A stretch of 64,000 nucleotides of DNA from contig CM026398.1 of the NCBI GenBank assembly GCA_014843695.1, positions 17,297,593 to 17,361,592 on the forward strand. The letters run 5' to 3'. This DNA comes from Archivesica marissinica (Eukaryota > Mollusca > Bivalvia > Venerida > Vesicomyidae). This document shows positions 37,401-47,878 of this stretch, one piece after another. The translations under genes were made by a program, and so were the position numbers. The notes beneath the pieces were generated by a model that ran no database searches, had not been told where the DNA came from, and was given only the letters and a program-made list of their open reading frames with translations. The first letter of the stretch is position 1. Every line of letters begins with the position of its first letter.

Positions 37401-40101
37401 ACTGCAGTTGCCCCATATAGATATATAGAGTCGAGATAAGACTGAATGTATGCATTTACGCAACTATTTGAGCAAGGCATCTCACACACATTGCTTAGTA
37501 CTGGTTAGCCACTTAGGTCGATTAAACCTGCGAAGGAAAACATGTCTAGGTTCCCGCAAGTGTTTGGTACAGAGTATCGATGGAAAATACATAATAATAC
37601 TTATACAATTTAGGACTTTAATGTTAATATATAGAACTCAATTTGTCTCTACAGAAACTAGCATTGTAATGTTTCTTTCAGCTTATGAAGTACTATCCGA
37701 TCCCGAACGGAGACGTAGATACGATCAGTATGGAGACGATGGCGAGCAGTCTAGTGGTGGCGGAGGAGGCGGAGGATTTAACTTCAATTTTAATGATTTC
37801 TTTAAAGGATATGATGAAGCATTTAAAACACACCATGATCACGATCATGATCACGCTCATCAAGACGGATTTAAATTCCATTTTGGTGGCGGGAATGGAG
37901 GACAGCATGCACAGTTCTTTAATTTTGACGACTTATTTGAAGACGATGATGATAATAATAATGATTTCTTAAACTTTGATCCATTTTCGAACTTGGATAT
38001 GAATTTTGGGTTTGGTTTTGATGACGACGACGATGATGATATTTTTGGACATCAGGTGCATAATCATTATGATCGTGCACACAATCAACATGCTCAGCAT
38101 ATGCACAATCATGCAAAAAACATGCATCAACACAAGCAACAGCATATGAACATGGAACATAATATGCATGCACACCATAATATGAAGATGGAAAATGTTA
38201 GAGTAAATTCTCAAGGTAAGTTTGGTTGGCAACAATTGATCAACAGTTCTTTGTATGTACAGTGAAACACATCTAAACTGAACGAGCAAGTTTTAACAAC
38301 TTATATTAATCACTCTCGTTGGCTCGGATGAAAGCATATATGTGGCCATTCATGTGGGAGGAAACCAGAGTACCCGGAGAAAACCCACCTGTCCGATCTG
38401 GCGACCATCGTACCATCTCACATACTTCCCTTGTCCGAGGGTCGCATTGGTGAGAAGCGAGCGCGCTAACCACTGCGCTAATCGGACAGCATTGGAGGGG
38501 TTTAAAGGGGTTTTCATAGTGGGTGGTAGATTTCTCCTAAATTAACAGTTCAACTCTCCCAATGATTGGAGGCTGAGAAATGTTTATAGTTCGGCAGTTT
38601 GTAAAGAACTGCTTACATGTAATTTTAAGTGTAAAATACAATACAATTTGCTGAAACAATAGTTGAAAGTTGCATGTTTAAAACAATAGCCAGTTTCAAA
38701 ATTGACCACGACACGTTGTTTGGTTTACAGGGGTAAATTACAATTGGAAATGCACATATCCTTTAAAAAATCTGTTCGGTATTCCAGAAAATAGAGGGTT
38801 CCAGTTTACTGAGGTATTTTTACAATGAACAAAGGGGAACATTCTGAACCAAGAAATTTGTTTGGTTTGGGAGGGGGGGGAATTCCAGTTTAGAGGTTAT
38901 TTTTTACTAGGATAGTCCTTTTTTCTCTCGGCATCAGTGGCGGCCGCACGCCTTCCGGTGCCCCTGGCTATAATTATTATGCTCCCCTCGGACACAAAAA
39001 GCACGGTGGTAGAAAATTTTGGAAATTGGGGAAGAAAAACGCCAAATCCTTCACTATAGAGTGGAATTGGACAATAATTCAGTTGTTCATTAATTGAAGG
39101 TCTTCTCATATATGACTGCATGAATCGACCGCTGCCATTGTTTTTTCTGGGGGTTTTGTGTTAGTACTTTCGGTTTAATAAAATATGTTTATAGGGGGAA
39201 AACCCGGAAAAGTACGGAACAGAGATTTGGTAGAAAATTGATATTTCAGCGCGCAGAGTAACATTTTTCAGTTTGTATACATGAGATTGTGCATCCTGAG
39301 GCGCAGTTGGGGGGGGCCAAATTTCCAGAGGGGGCCTCAAAAAAACTCCTAATTTATTTTTTCCTTCTAGTCTTCAGGGGCCCCTAGCTATTAGCCAACC
39401 ACTCCCCATGGACCGGCCGCCACTGCTCGGCATCCTTTGTATTTCCATAAAAACAAAATCATTATTAGCAAAGAAATTAATATGACTGAATATTGTTTTA
39501 TTAATGTTGGTGTCATTAGAAATGGGACCCTCACAGTCAGCGCAATTTCCTATTTCTGACCAGGAATCTCTCGTTAATGAACACCCACCCAGTGTCTTCC
39601 ATATATACTATACACCGGTCACCGGTCGGTTATTTCTACCAAATTGCTCTGTAGCTCAGGACCTGTTAATAGTTCAATTTGTCGATGACACATGTTTCAT
39701 TGGCAGACTCAGGATTGCAAGTTAGAGCAGGACATACGATTATTTCAGGTCAAGGTCACTGGTAAATGCTAGTCACATTCTAATTATTTTTGAAAAATAT
39801 GTCAAACATGTTTACAAAATTTAAGCAAGACTTAAATCCACATTGCCTCTTCTCTCTCCCGTAATTGTGGCAATTGTGGCGATGGATTCCATTAAGAATG
39901 AGGTATCAAGAGCGATTAATCTAATGTTGCGCAATCGAGCTAAAGTAAATTTGTATAAACCAAACTAATAATTCATATTTGTTTCAATACTTTCTGGTAT
40001 ATTGTTGTATTTTGTTGTTTGTGTTTGCAGGTGGTAGAACATGTAGAACTGTAACACAGAGAGTGGGCAACACGGTAACCACACACACAGAATGCTCATG
40101 A
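34300..40101 (+). CDS. DNAJB9: DnaJ homologue subfamily B member 9 (ERdj4-like)
   Basis: ER-lumenal J-domain co-chaperone that works with BiP in ER protein quality control (family knowledge). Coding exons 35842-36067, 37682-38215 and 40031-40101 total 831 nt, 276 residues. Residues 1-25 form a hydrophobic signal peptide. The J domain runs about 27-92, with HPD at 57-59 and the helix-IV end ...[16 protein letters not shown]. Then come a short G-rich tract, [12 protein letters not shown] (matching FNFNFDDLF in vertebrate DNAJB9), and long His/Asp/Asn-rich and His/Met-rich stretches. The last exon encodes [19 protein letters not shown], the diagnostic DNAJB9 C-terminus. It is longer than the vertebrate protein (about 223 residues) because of the His/Asp tracts. 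Confidence 0.92.
34735..35645 (-). pseudogene. Jockey/CR1-type LINE fragment in DNAJB9 intron 1
   Basis: RT palm with [20 protein letters not shown] and FADDSLLYR at 35622-35419. Degraded 3' RT sequence then follows in shifting frames ([20 protein letters not shown] near 35050-34990, [12 protein letters not shown] near 34940). 5'-truncated, antisense to DNAJB9. A SINE C scrap lies at about 35703-35735. Confidence 0.75.
35842..36067 (+). CDS. DNAJB9: DNAJB9 coding exon 1
   Basis: ATG at 35842, ten bases after the acceptor ttttaattacag. The donor is caaaag/gtaatg after 36067. It encodes the signal peptide and most of the J domain, including [13 protein letters not shown], and ends with one base of an alanine codon. 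Read-through past the donor diverges from the family at once. Confidence 0.92.
36095..36498. mobile_element. TA-flanked MITE (family F) with a nested MITE
   Basis: Termini cagtcacacctgtcttaagc (left) and, reversed, cagtcaaacctgtgttagtg (right), flanked by TA. The body has the family phrases ggctgctttacacaggtggc and ggcaatatgg. Other copies are at 46185, 50941 and 51964. TA duplication and CAGT termini suggest a Tc1/mariner or pogo-type source. It is interrupted by a piggyBac-like MITE and lies 28 bp after an exon. Confidence 0.8.
36226..36464. mobile_element. piggyBac-like MITE nested in MITE F
   Basis: TTAA at 36222-36225 and 36465-36468. The left terminus ccctttgcctgctgag resembles the reversed right end of the 19088-19427 copy; its own right end has decayed. 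The interior has the same gatcagg/ctatgttg motifs. It inserted after family F. Confidence 0.8.
36713..36862 (+). mobile_element. SINE family D copy
   Basis: tcatctgtggtgcagtggta, gcacaggttcgatac and gagcatggcacctcatacac match the copy at 31737. Tail missing. Confidence 0.7.
36905..37090. mobile_element. Small piggyBac-like MITE
   Basis: 186 bp between TTAA at 36901-36904 and 37091-37094. Termini cacattcaacacc and, reversed, ccctttcaacaca are imperfect inverted repeats. No coding capacity. Confidence 0.7.
37163..37575. mobile_element. Partial MITE J and partial SINE D
   Basis: 37163-37371 repeats 52283-52490 nearly word for word (cagggttcattctaggtcag, ggagtgctttataatg) but lacks the right terminus. 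37468-37575 is the 3' part of SINE D (gagcaaggcatctcacacac, aaaacatgtctaggttcc). Confidence 0.7.
37682..38215 (+). CDS. DNAJB9: DNAJB9 coding exon 2
   Basis: 534 nt. Acceptor tgtttctttcag, donor tctcaag/gtaagt. It joins exon 1 to give [20 protein letters not shown], the intact end of the J domain. It then encodes a seven-glycine run, [11 protein letters not shown], an HDHDHDHAH tract, [12 protein letters not shown] and a long His/Gln/Met-rich tail. The acidic and histidine runs are far longer than in vertebrates. Confidence 0.92.
38284..38490 (-). mobile_element. SINE family A copy
   Basis: Reverse-oriented. The tail acttatattaatcactctcg comes first, then gtgggaggaaaccagagtac, and the head cgctaaccactgcgctaatc ending at cggacagc. 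It lies about 70 bp after a DNAJB9 exon. Confidence 0.85.
38745..38926. mobile_element. pogo-like terminal fragment
   Basis: gggttccagtttactgaggt and gaattccagtttagaggtta echo, in reverse, the ctaaactggaacc motifs at 15768-15860. Likely a relic end, split by the hAT-like MITE that follows. Confidence 0.4.
38935..39425. mobile_element. hAT-like MITE, 491 bp
   Basis: Termini cagtggcggccg (left) and, reversed, cagtggcggccg (right). A perfect 8-bp duplication ctcggcat lies at 38927-38934 and 39426-39433. An 8-bp target duplication and CAGTGGCG-type ends fit the hAT superfamily. No transposase; the interior is G/A-rich and non-coding. Confidence 0.85.
39434..40030. other. End of DNAJB9 intron 3 with a SINE B tail
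   Basis: 39833-39965 is the 3' part of a family B SINE (ccacattgcctcttctctct, ggattccattaagaatgagg, tgcgcaatcgagctaaagta). 39434-39832 shows nothing recognisable. Confidence 0.65.
40031..40101 (+). CDS. DNAJB9: DNAJB9 coding exon 3 (C-terminus)
   Basis: Acceptor gtgtttgcag, TGA stop at 40099-40101. It encodes [20 protein letters not shown] and ECS, nearly the same as the vertebrate DNAJB9 C-terminus CRTVTQRRGNMVTTYTDCS. This small exon is what separates the gene from other DNAJB members. Confidence 0.93.
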
Positions 40102-40410
40102 TCTCATTATCAGCTTGTACCCATGGAATAGTCAGTGATTTATACCATGCCATTGTCCAGCTTCTCATCATCAACTGGTATCCATGGAATAGTCAGTGAT
40201 TTATACTATGCCATTGTCCAGCTTCTCATCATCAACTGGTATCCATGGAATAGTCAGTGATTTATACTATGCCATTGTCCAGCTTCTCATCATCAACTGG
40301 TATCCATGGAATAGTCAGTGATTTATACTATGCCATTGTCCAGCTTCTCATCATCAACTGGTATCCATGGAATAGTCAGTGATTTATACCATGCCATTAT
40401 CCAGTTTCTT
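40102..40410 (+). repeat. 61-bp tandem repeat in the DNAJB9 3' UTR
   Basis: About five copies of a 61-bp unit (ccatggaatagtcagtgatt, tatactatgccattgtccag, cttctcatcatcaactggta). ccatgg recurs at 40121, 40182 and so on every 61 bp. The first, divergent copy (tctcattatcagcttgtacc) begins directly after the stop codon, so the array is probably transcribed as 3' UTR. Confidence 0.9.
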
Positions 40411-41341
40411 ATGCTGTTCAAATAGTAGACTCTACCATGAAGACAAAGGTTCATACTAGAAATGACACCGTTGGACTGCAACAGACGAAACACACACCGA
40501 AGTTAGTTATGATCGTTGTGTAATGGTATGAAATCGCAAGGTCGCATTTTCACGGATATCCTAGAGGGCAACTACGTAGAGTAGTTATTCATGGTGTCAT
40601 TAATTTGTGGAACATCTTGGGTTTATTTTGTGGGAAAATGTAAGAATTTGTGATGAAGGAAAATCTGACCCTCACAAAAATTCATTTGACCGTTTTACAG
40701 CGACGTTAAGAGCATAAAATACTTCTCTGCGATAGATTTGGTCTATACTCATGCACAATACTGCAGTGGCAAGTATAAATGTAACCATGACAATTGCAAG
40801 GTCAAACATTTATCAACTGAGCGATTGAACACATTTGAGGTGCTCTTGTTTTGATCAATTTTGCAATGTATGATACTGCAGTGACGTTTATAAATGTGAC
40901 CATGACAATTTCAAGGTCAAACATTCATCAACTTGAGTGATTGAACACATTGACGGTGCTCTTATTTTTTTATAAATTTTGCAATGTATGATTGATACAG
41001 AATGTGTTGTTTGAACCAGAAATACCATTTGTGTAGTTAGCCAAAACCCGTTCAATTATTAACTGATCATCTGAACATAGCATGCCTTGAAATACAATGT
41101 ACAAATTGAGTACATAGCTTCTGTGATATTATTTGATAATTGCAATCTACGATATTCTAAATAATTGATAATAATATACAATATTGTGCCTGTTTGTCCC
41201 CCCCCCCCCCCAAACAGATATTTTGAAGAGTATCTTGAAACTGGAGGGATGGAGTTTACTTATTCTTGGTACAAATATGTATCCCATGTCCACTTGCATC
41301 CAACCGAATATTGTCCCAATCCACTCAGCAACTCCAGAGTT
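40411..41341. other. Intergenic, no gene seen
   Basis: AT-rich. Two degenerate related blocks at about 40745-40870 and 40850-40990 share tgtgaccatgacaatt and gtgattgaacacatt, so an old direct duplication of about 120 bp. A run of 12 C lies at 41202-41213. Confidence 0.6.
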
Positions 41342-41947
41342 GACTTACTTACTTGACTTAATCCTCTTCACCCCGGTTGGGATATAGGGCCTTCACCACT
41401 GCTCTCCACTTGGACCGGTCCGTTGCTGCTGCCTTGGCTTCTCCCCCAGGACATCCTACTTCGGCGCAGCTCACTGTGTAGAGTCCTTCGCCATGTCGTA
41501 ACTGGTCAACCTCTTTTCCGTATGCCCTGTGGATTCCAATCCAGTGCTTGGCGTGCTATGTTGGGCTGGTCTCGTCGTAGAGTGTGCCCTATCCACCGCC
41601 ACTTCCTCTGTGTGATAGAGTCTGTGATGGGGTCCTGTCTTGTTCGCCGCCACAACTCCTGGTTGGTTATCGTCTCTGGCCATCTGATGCGTTGGATCTG
41701 TCTGAGGCAGTTGTTGATGAATACCTGTAGTTTGTGGTCAAGGCCCTTGGTGCGTCTCCAGGTCTCAGCTCCGTACAAGAGGACGGTCTTAACATTCGTC
41801 TCGAACAGTCTGAGCTTTGTCTTGAGGTGGGTGTTATTGTTGTTCCATACTCCATGAATTGACGAAAAATCTTCATCCCAGCCAATAACTCGAAAACAGT
41901 TCAATAGAATAGCATCCTACTATAAATTGCAAAAATCCCATTAGTAC
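41342..41947 (-). mobile_element. 5'-truncated RTE/CR1-type LINE with 10-bp target duplication
   Basis: Minus-strand reading gives the C-terminal end of a LINE polymerase (RLFETNVKTVLLYGAETWRR, IRWPETITNQELW, KWRWIGHTLRR, WNPQGIRKRG), continuing in another frame to the 3' end with an aagtaagtaagtc tail. ctccagagtt at 41332-41341 and 41948-41957 flanks the insertion. Confidence 0.85.
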
Positions 41948-42177
41948 CTCCAGAGTTAGTGCCCTTGAATTGCTAAAACATGTCTGTCCAGGCCAATGTT
42001 TTGAACATGGGGACATGTAATATAATTATATTTGGTATATTTGCATGTATTTATATTTAAATCTGCTGGCTTGCATCTTAATCAAATACATTCAGAATAA
42101 TTGCCATTGAATTGCTAAAATATGTCGATTAAAATGGTTGATGTAAATTGAATGGGATTTGGTACCAATATCTACAT

Positions 42178-42893
42178 TCCCCCCCCCCCATACTACTGGC
42201 TTGTCACCAACCAACTACTACATTTCCCCCCCCATACTACTGGCTGTCACCAACCAACTACTACATCCCCCCCCCCATACTACTGGCTTGCACCAACCAA
42301 CTACACATTTTCCCCCCATACTACTGGCTTGTCACCTACCAACTACTACATTTCCCCCCATACTACTGGCTTGTCACCAACCAACTTATACATCCCCCCC
42401 CATACTACTGGCTTGTCACAAACCAACTACTACATTCCCCCCCATACTACTGGGTCACCAACCAACTACTACATTTTCCCCCCATTACTGGCTTGTCACC
42501 TACCAACTACTACATTTCCCCCCCATACTACTGGTTGTCACCAACCAACTACTACATTTTCCCCCCATACTACTGGCTGTCACCAACCAACTACTACATT
42601 TTTCCCCCCATACTACTGGCTTGTCACCTACCAACTACTAATTTTCCCCCCATACTACTGCTTGTCACCTACCAACTACTACATTTTCCCCCCATACTAC
42701 TGGCTTGTCACCAACCAACACTACATTTTCCCCCCATACTACTGGCTTGTCACCTACCAACTACTACATTCCCCCCCATACTACTGGTTGTCACCAACCA
42801 ACTACTACATTTCCCCCCCATACTACTGGCTTGTCACCAACCAACTACTACATTTTCCCCCCATACTACTGGCTTGTCACCTACCAACTACTC
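42178..42893. repeat. About 44-bp C-tract minisatellite
   Basis: About 17 units of a C run plus atactactggcttgtcacc, then aaccaactactacattt. C runs vary from 6 to 10. Open frames here (up to 263 codons) are repeat artefacts. Confidence 0.93.
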
Positions 42894-44321
42894 TCAATCC
42901 AATCACATTAGTCGAGTGATATTGTTCTTGAATATCTAAACATGATAAGCTAATAATGATAATGTGAGAGTGGTGGATTTAGAAATACGTGTATAAATTT
43001 GCTTACTACGCAAATTTTTGACACAGGAATGTGTTATTTAAAACCGCAATATGCTTCGACGTGAAATATGCTGCAACATTGGAAATCTTGATTATTGTGT
43101 TATTTATATTTATTAAAGCGACACATCACAAAAACAAATGCATTTTTACGCATAAATACCATTGCTATTACAAATTCTTCCGAAATAATTAGCCACACTG
43201 AGGCAGCTGCCTTGGTTAAAATTTCCAAAGCAAACACAAAATAATTAAAAAGTTAAATAAATAAAATGCAAAAAATATCCCTTTACTGTATAAAATGTTG
43301 ACTGCTAGAGAGCTGAAAGGTCAGTACATAATTATACGTCTAAGCTCATTAAATCAGAAATCGCTTCTATACCCCCAACAATTTTAAAAGGGAACATGCC
43401 CCCAGACCCCCCTAGATTGCCTCGGTTGAAATTTGCCTCTGGCTATAGTACTGGTATAAATAGCATTGCTACTACAAATTCTTCCGCATTACCTTCTCTC
43501 TCCGTCATGGTGATGGATTCCATCAGGAATGAGGTTTTGAGAGTGATTAATCTCGTTATCGAGCTAACTTAAATTTGTGTAAACTTAACTTCAAGACGAA
43601 AAATGTACCAAATGCCTAAAATTTAGGGAAACATACGCCAAAATAATGCTGTACAAACAATTCAATGAATGACATAATAGTGAAATCAATGTTCCTATTT
43701 TGTTAAAACAATGAATGTGTTGATTTACAAAAGCACAAAATGTATGATATAGAAGTGTGTCCCAAAGCACAAAGTGTGTAGTGGTCTACAATTCATTTTA
43801 GGTGCTTTCATATTATACTGTGTGCACTTGCTTTATTTTCAGGCATTTGCACAGTTTCGGGTGCACCGGCTATTTGGTACTTTTGAACATTTTTGTACAC
43901 CATAAGCTTGTATCTATGTTATGTGATATTCATGTTTCTACTAACAATAATGTCTTCCTAACTGTGATATGAAATGGACAGTGAAATATTGGCATATTTC
44001 TATGACATAACCAGATTGTTTTGTTATATTTGTGCCGGGAACTATCTGGAATAAGTAAAACTAACATGTTTGTTGGTCATTTTCACATTATTTATATATT
44101 GATAAAAACGACAGTGAAAACTTTGTTAAAATGTTTCAGTAAAATAAATTTATAATAACTTATTTCTGTTGCGGATATTATATGGGTAAAAAATAATCAG
44201 GAATTGTGATAGCTTACCATTCACTACTAGTCATTTCAAGGGAGAGTATCGATGTATGACTTAGCCGTGACACAATGGTAATGTGTTGTTCATTCCGTTA
44301 TATAAAATGTTCAATGTGTGT
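42894..44321. other. Intergenic, one SINE B tail
   Basis: 43490-43585 is the 3' part of a family B SINE (gatggattccatcaggaatg, gagagtgattaatctcg). The rest is AT-rich non-coding sequence with no gene seen. Confidence 0.65.
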
Positions 44322-44573
44322 GGTTTTTTATGTTTATTTATCGTCGCTACCGGTTGCTCATATGAGTGACACCTCCTGAAGATATTTTAGATTTTTTGGA
44401 GAATAGTGCATTGATACAGACAGAGACCCATTCAAGAATCTCCTCTGGTTCTTTTAAAGGTTTAAAGTCCCATCTGAAAGACTGATAATTTTATTAGGGT
44501 CAGACGGGGGGGATCGAACCTGCGATCTGTGGATTACCAGTCCAGCGTGTTACCACTGGATTATAGATCCGTC
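44322..44573 (-). mobile_element. SINE family C copy
   Basis: tttatgtttatttatcgtcg, gagacccattcaagaatctc, then the reversed tRNA-like head ggatcgaacctgcgatctgt and attatagatccgtc. It has an internal deletion after ggttcttttaaagg. Confidence 0.8.
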
Positions 44574-44599
44574 TGTATGTTCAACTGAAACCGATATCG

Positions 44600-44892
44600 C
44601 TATAAACATAATATATAACATAGCTGATATTAGTATATAAGAAATCCCAATCTGATCTCCTTTAATATATAAATTGGATAGATTGGCTAAACAACATAGA
44701 TCCAGATCAGCCGTGGCGTAACACCACGTCTGATCAGGATCTATGTTGTTTGCTATTCGGACAAGTGATTTAGCTCTACTATCTGAATAGCAAACGACAT
44801 AGAGCCTGATCAGACGGCATGTTCTGTGCCTATGATCTGGCTCTATGCCGTTAGCCAAAAGCGAATTTAGTCGTGATTGGCAGGTTATGGGG
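44600..44892. mobile_element. piggyBac-like MITE, left end eroded
   Basis: Reverse-oriented relative to 19088-19427: atagctgatattagtatata, gatccagatcagccgtggcg and ggatctatgttgtttgctat are shared. The right end reads ggttatgggg followed by TTAA at 44893-44896. Confidence 0.7.
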
Positions 44893-45009
44893 TTAATATA
44901 AGTTTATATGCACAAGGAAATCTCTTTATTGGTTAGAATGTGTAAATTGTATTCCACCCGCCAGATAAGAACTATTTTAGTAATCATGTTCTAGTAACTA
45001 TAGGTAACC

Positions 45010-45256
45010 GGCTGTCCGATTAGCGCAGTGGTTAGCGCGCTCGCTTCTCACCAATGCAACCCGGGTTCGATCCTCGGACCGGGAATATGTGAGATGATAC
45101 GGTGGTCGCCAGTTCGGACAGGTGGGTTTTCTCCGGGTACTCCGGTTTCCTCCCACCACATTTACGCTTTCATCCGCGCCAACGAGAGTGATTAATATAA
45201 GTTTTTAGAACTTGCTTCGCAATCGTTGTAAAATAAATAAAGTTTAAACTTAAACT
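45010..45256 (+). mobile_element. SINE family A, best copy
   Basis: Head ggctgtccgattagcgcagt, ggttagcgcgctcgcttctc, B-box ggttcgatcc. Body gtgagatgatacggtggtcg, ggtgggttttctccgggtac. Tail gagagtgattaatataagtt, acttgcttcgcaatcgttgt, then aaataaataaag. The intact tRNA-like promoter half suggests recent activity. Confidence 0.9.
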
Positions 45257-45319
45257 ATAGGTCTCCAGTTTCAGTTTCTATTGATTTCCTTACTGACTCG
45301 AGTCTTACTCTAGGTCATT

Positions 45320-45505
45320 GAGAGTTTGAACCCCGCAAAAACCACACAGTTGTGTTCTTAGGCAAGATACGTAAATCCACATTGCCTCTTCTCCCCCTCA
45401 TGGCGCTGGATTCCATTCCATCATAAATGAGGTCTCGCGTGGCGATTAAAATAATGAAGATTGTAAAAACATCGCAATCTCGCTAAATAATTTGGTATAA
45501 ACTCT
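45320..45505 (+). mobile_element. SINE family B copy
   Basis: Head remnant gagtttgaaccccgc, then ccacattgcctcttctcccc, tggattccattcca, and the tail aaaacatcgcaatctcgcta. Diverged. Confidence 0.7.
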
Positions 45506-45613
45506 GGGTTATCATTTTTCCCTACAAAATGTTAAAATGTTGACATCGAATTCTAGAAAACATAAAGCTGTAGGCGTCATCTTTATGTATTACATTATCT
45601 GTATTTAGTTTAA

Positions 45614-45930
45614 CCCTTTCCCTCATAGAAGCACCTCTGGACGCCATTACCAATACGACATACATTGACAATGTAGTAGCCAAACCAATGTTCATAAACC
45701 CTTTCCCTTATAGAAGCACCTCTGGACGCCATTACCAATACGACGTACATTGACAATGTAGTAGCCAAACCAATGTTCATAATAAAGGCCAGAATCTCAT
45801 GTAGTCCCAGTAATATCTATGGAGGTGGGATAGATATGGCGACTACATATCCACTGCATGATGGCTAAATGGCTGTCGTTTGCATGCAGATATAATAGTA
45901 TATTAACCTAAATCTCTATGAAGGAAAGGG
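45614..45930. mobile_element. piggyBac-like MITE with internal duplication
   Basis: 317 bp between TTAA at 45610-45613 and 45931-45934. Termini ccctttccctcatagaa and, reversed, ccctttccttcatagag form clean inverted repeats. The left 85 bp (45614-45698) is repeated directly at 45699-45783. No coding capacity. Confidence 0.85.
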
Positions 45931-46184
45931 TTAAACAATATTTATTGCAAAACATAAATCACATATTAACATACAACTAGATACACAATGCAAGTTGTAT
46001 CAAGTAGGAAGCTAAAATTAGCTTTTATAAAAACTTAACATTTACGTGTCAATCTGGAGTATTTGGTAAAACTAAAATAATTCTGTGGTTATGGTTGTAT
46101 ACTAAAATAAATTAAACATGTCGGGATAATTAGGGATGAATAACAGTTTATTGAAAACCACCTATATATATTACACATTGTATA

Positions 46185-46348
46185 CAGTCAGACCTGTGTT
46201 AGTGGTCACCTCTCTTAAGCATGTATTAAACAGCCAGATTCCCAATATGTTGTTTTATTATACATTTGGCCTCTATTAAGCAGCCACCTGTGCTAAGCAG
46301 CCACTTTCTGTGCTTCCCTTGGCTGGCTGCTTAAGACAGGTTTGATTG
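46185..46348. mobile_element. TA-flanked MITE, family F
   Basis: 164 bp, left end cagtcagacctgtgttagtg, right end gcttaagacaggtttgattg, TA on both sides. 45935-46184 and 46350-46670 show no gene. Confidence 0.8.
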
Positions 46349-46674
46349 TATCTATATTTAGTGTTTTTAATTTTGTCAGAAATTATATTGTTATTGCTAT
46401 AACCGCCCATACTTGCCTATAAGACGCACCCCCCCCCCCTACTTTGGTCCTGAAATCTGTGAGTTTTGGCATGCGCACACATATAAGATACATTGATAAA
46501 ATGGACAGCAGGCACAAGTATAAATTGCATATATTTGTAATTATGGATACTATTAAATTATTATTATTTTTTTAGCACTCATTTATAAGACGGGAAGCCA
46601 CTTTGAGGCCATTATCTGGTAGTAACACTCGTCTTATAGGCGAGTATGGATGGTACTTTGTTCTTTCAAGTATT

Positions 46675-47218
46675 TCTTTCTTGCTATTATTATTTTTTCT
46701 TGCTATTACTTTGTTATTGCTATTATTTCGTTCTTGCTATTATTTCATTCTTGCTATTATTTTGTCCTTGCTATTACTTTGTTATTGCTATTATTTCGTT
46801 CTTGCTATTACTTTTTTCTTGCTATTATTTTGTTATTGCTATTATTTTGTTCTTGCTATTATTTCATTCTTGCTATTATTTTGTCCTTGCTATTACTTTT
46901 TTCTTGCTATTATTTTGTTATTGCTATTACTTTGTTATTGCTATTATTTCATTCTTGCTATTCCTTTTTCTTGCTATTATTTTGTTCTTGCTATTATTTC
47001 GTTCTTGCTATTACTTTTTTCTTGCTATTATTTTGTTCTTGCTATTATTTTGTTATTGCTATTATTTTGTCCTTGCTATTACTTTTTTCTTGCTATTATT
47101 TTGTTATTGCTATTATTTTGTTATTGCTATTATTTTGTTCTTGCTATTATTTCGTTCTTGCTATTATTTCATTCTCGCTATTACTGTGTTCTTGCTATTA
47201 TTTCGTTCTTGCTATTAT
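46675..47218. repeat. 17-bp minisatellite
   Basis: Unit cttgctattattttgtt with variants at the last six positions; about 32 copies. All three plus frames are open and encode hydrophobic repeats; not genes. Confidence 0.95.
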
Positions 47219-47571
47219 TATGTGTGTACTGTAATGGTCATGTGTGTACTGTAATGGTCATGTGTGTACTGTAATGGTCATGTGTGTACTGTAATGGTCA
47301 TGTGTGTACTGTAATGGTCATGTGTGTACTGTAATGGTCATGTGTGTACTGTAATGGTCATGTGTGTACTGTAATGGTCATGTGTGTACTGTAATGGTCA
47401 TGTGTGGTCATGTGTACTGTAATGGTCATGTGTACTGTAATGATCATTGTACTGTAATGATCATTGTACTGTAATGGTCATGTGTGTACTGTAATGGGCA
47501 TGTGTACTGTAATGGGCATGTGTACTGTAATGGTCATGTGTACTGTAATGGTCATGTGTACTGTAATGGTC
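47219..47571. repeat. 20-bp minisatellite
   Basis: Unit tgtgtgtactgtaatggtca, nine perfect copies in a row, then shortened variants lacking tgtg or tg. It directly follows the 17-bp array. Confidence 0.95.
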
Positions 47572-47789
47572 CTATGGACAGCAAGCAAGGTGTTAAATTA
47601 TTATAATTAATATTTTTTAAACTTATTGAAATGTTTTATGAAAATAAAAAAATAATCGATAACTAAATCTAGTTTCGTTTGATGAAATCATCGAACTGTA
47701 GTGTTGTAGAAAGTAACGTTATTGGTAATTGCTGAACTGAGTGGAGTTAAACAGTTATATAGGTACCCTATGAATTATATATCCCTTGA

Positions 47790-47878
47790 GCGGGGCTCGA
47801 ACCCGTGACCATCAGTGATGATAGGTTACAGTGGTATACAAGTCAGCGACCTTAACCACTCGACCACGGAGGCGGACT
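47790..47878 (-). mobile_element. SINE family E head
   Basis: Minus strand: cgcctccgtggtcgagtggt, then the B-box ggttcgagccccgctcaagg. It resembles a tRNA-Ser/Leu-like gene half, but it matches the repeat at 19920-19998 and is interpreted as SINE. Confidence 0.65.

Noticed and set aside
45010..45080. True tRNA gene
   Set aside because: The head has A- and B-box-like sequence, but it continues into a SINE body found in several copies, and no complete cloverleaf is evident.
42148..47274. Open frames over the C-tract, 17-bp and 20-bp minisatellites
   Set aside because: Several frames are open at once over simple tandem repeats; no domain, no start context.
47790..47878. tRNA-Ser/Leu-like gene on the minus strand
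   Set aside because: The same sequence occurs truncated at 19920-19998 with repeat flanks; interpreted as SINE family E.
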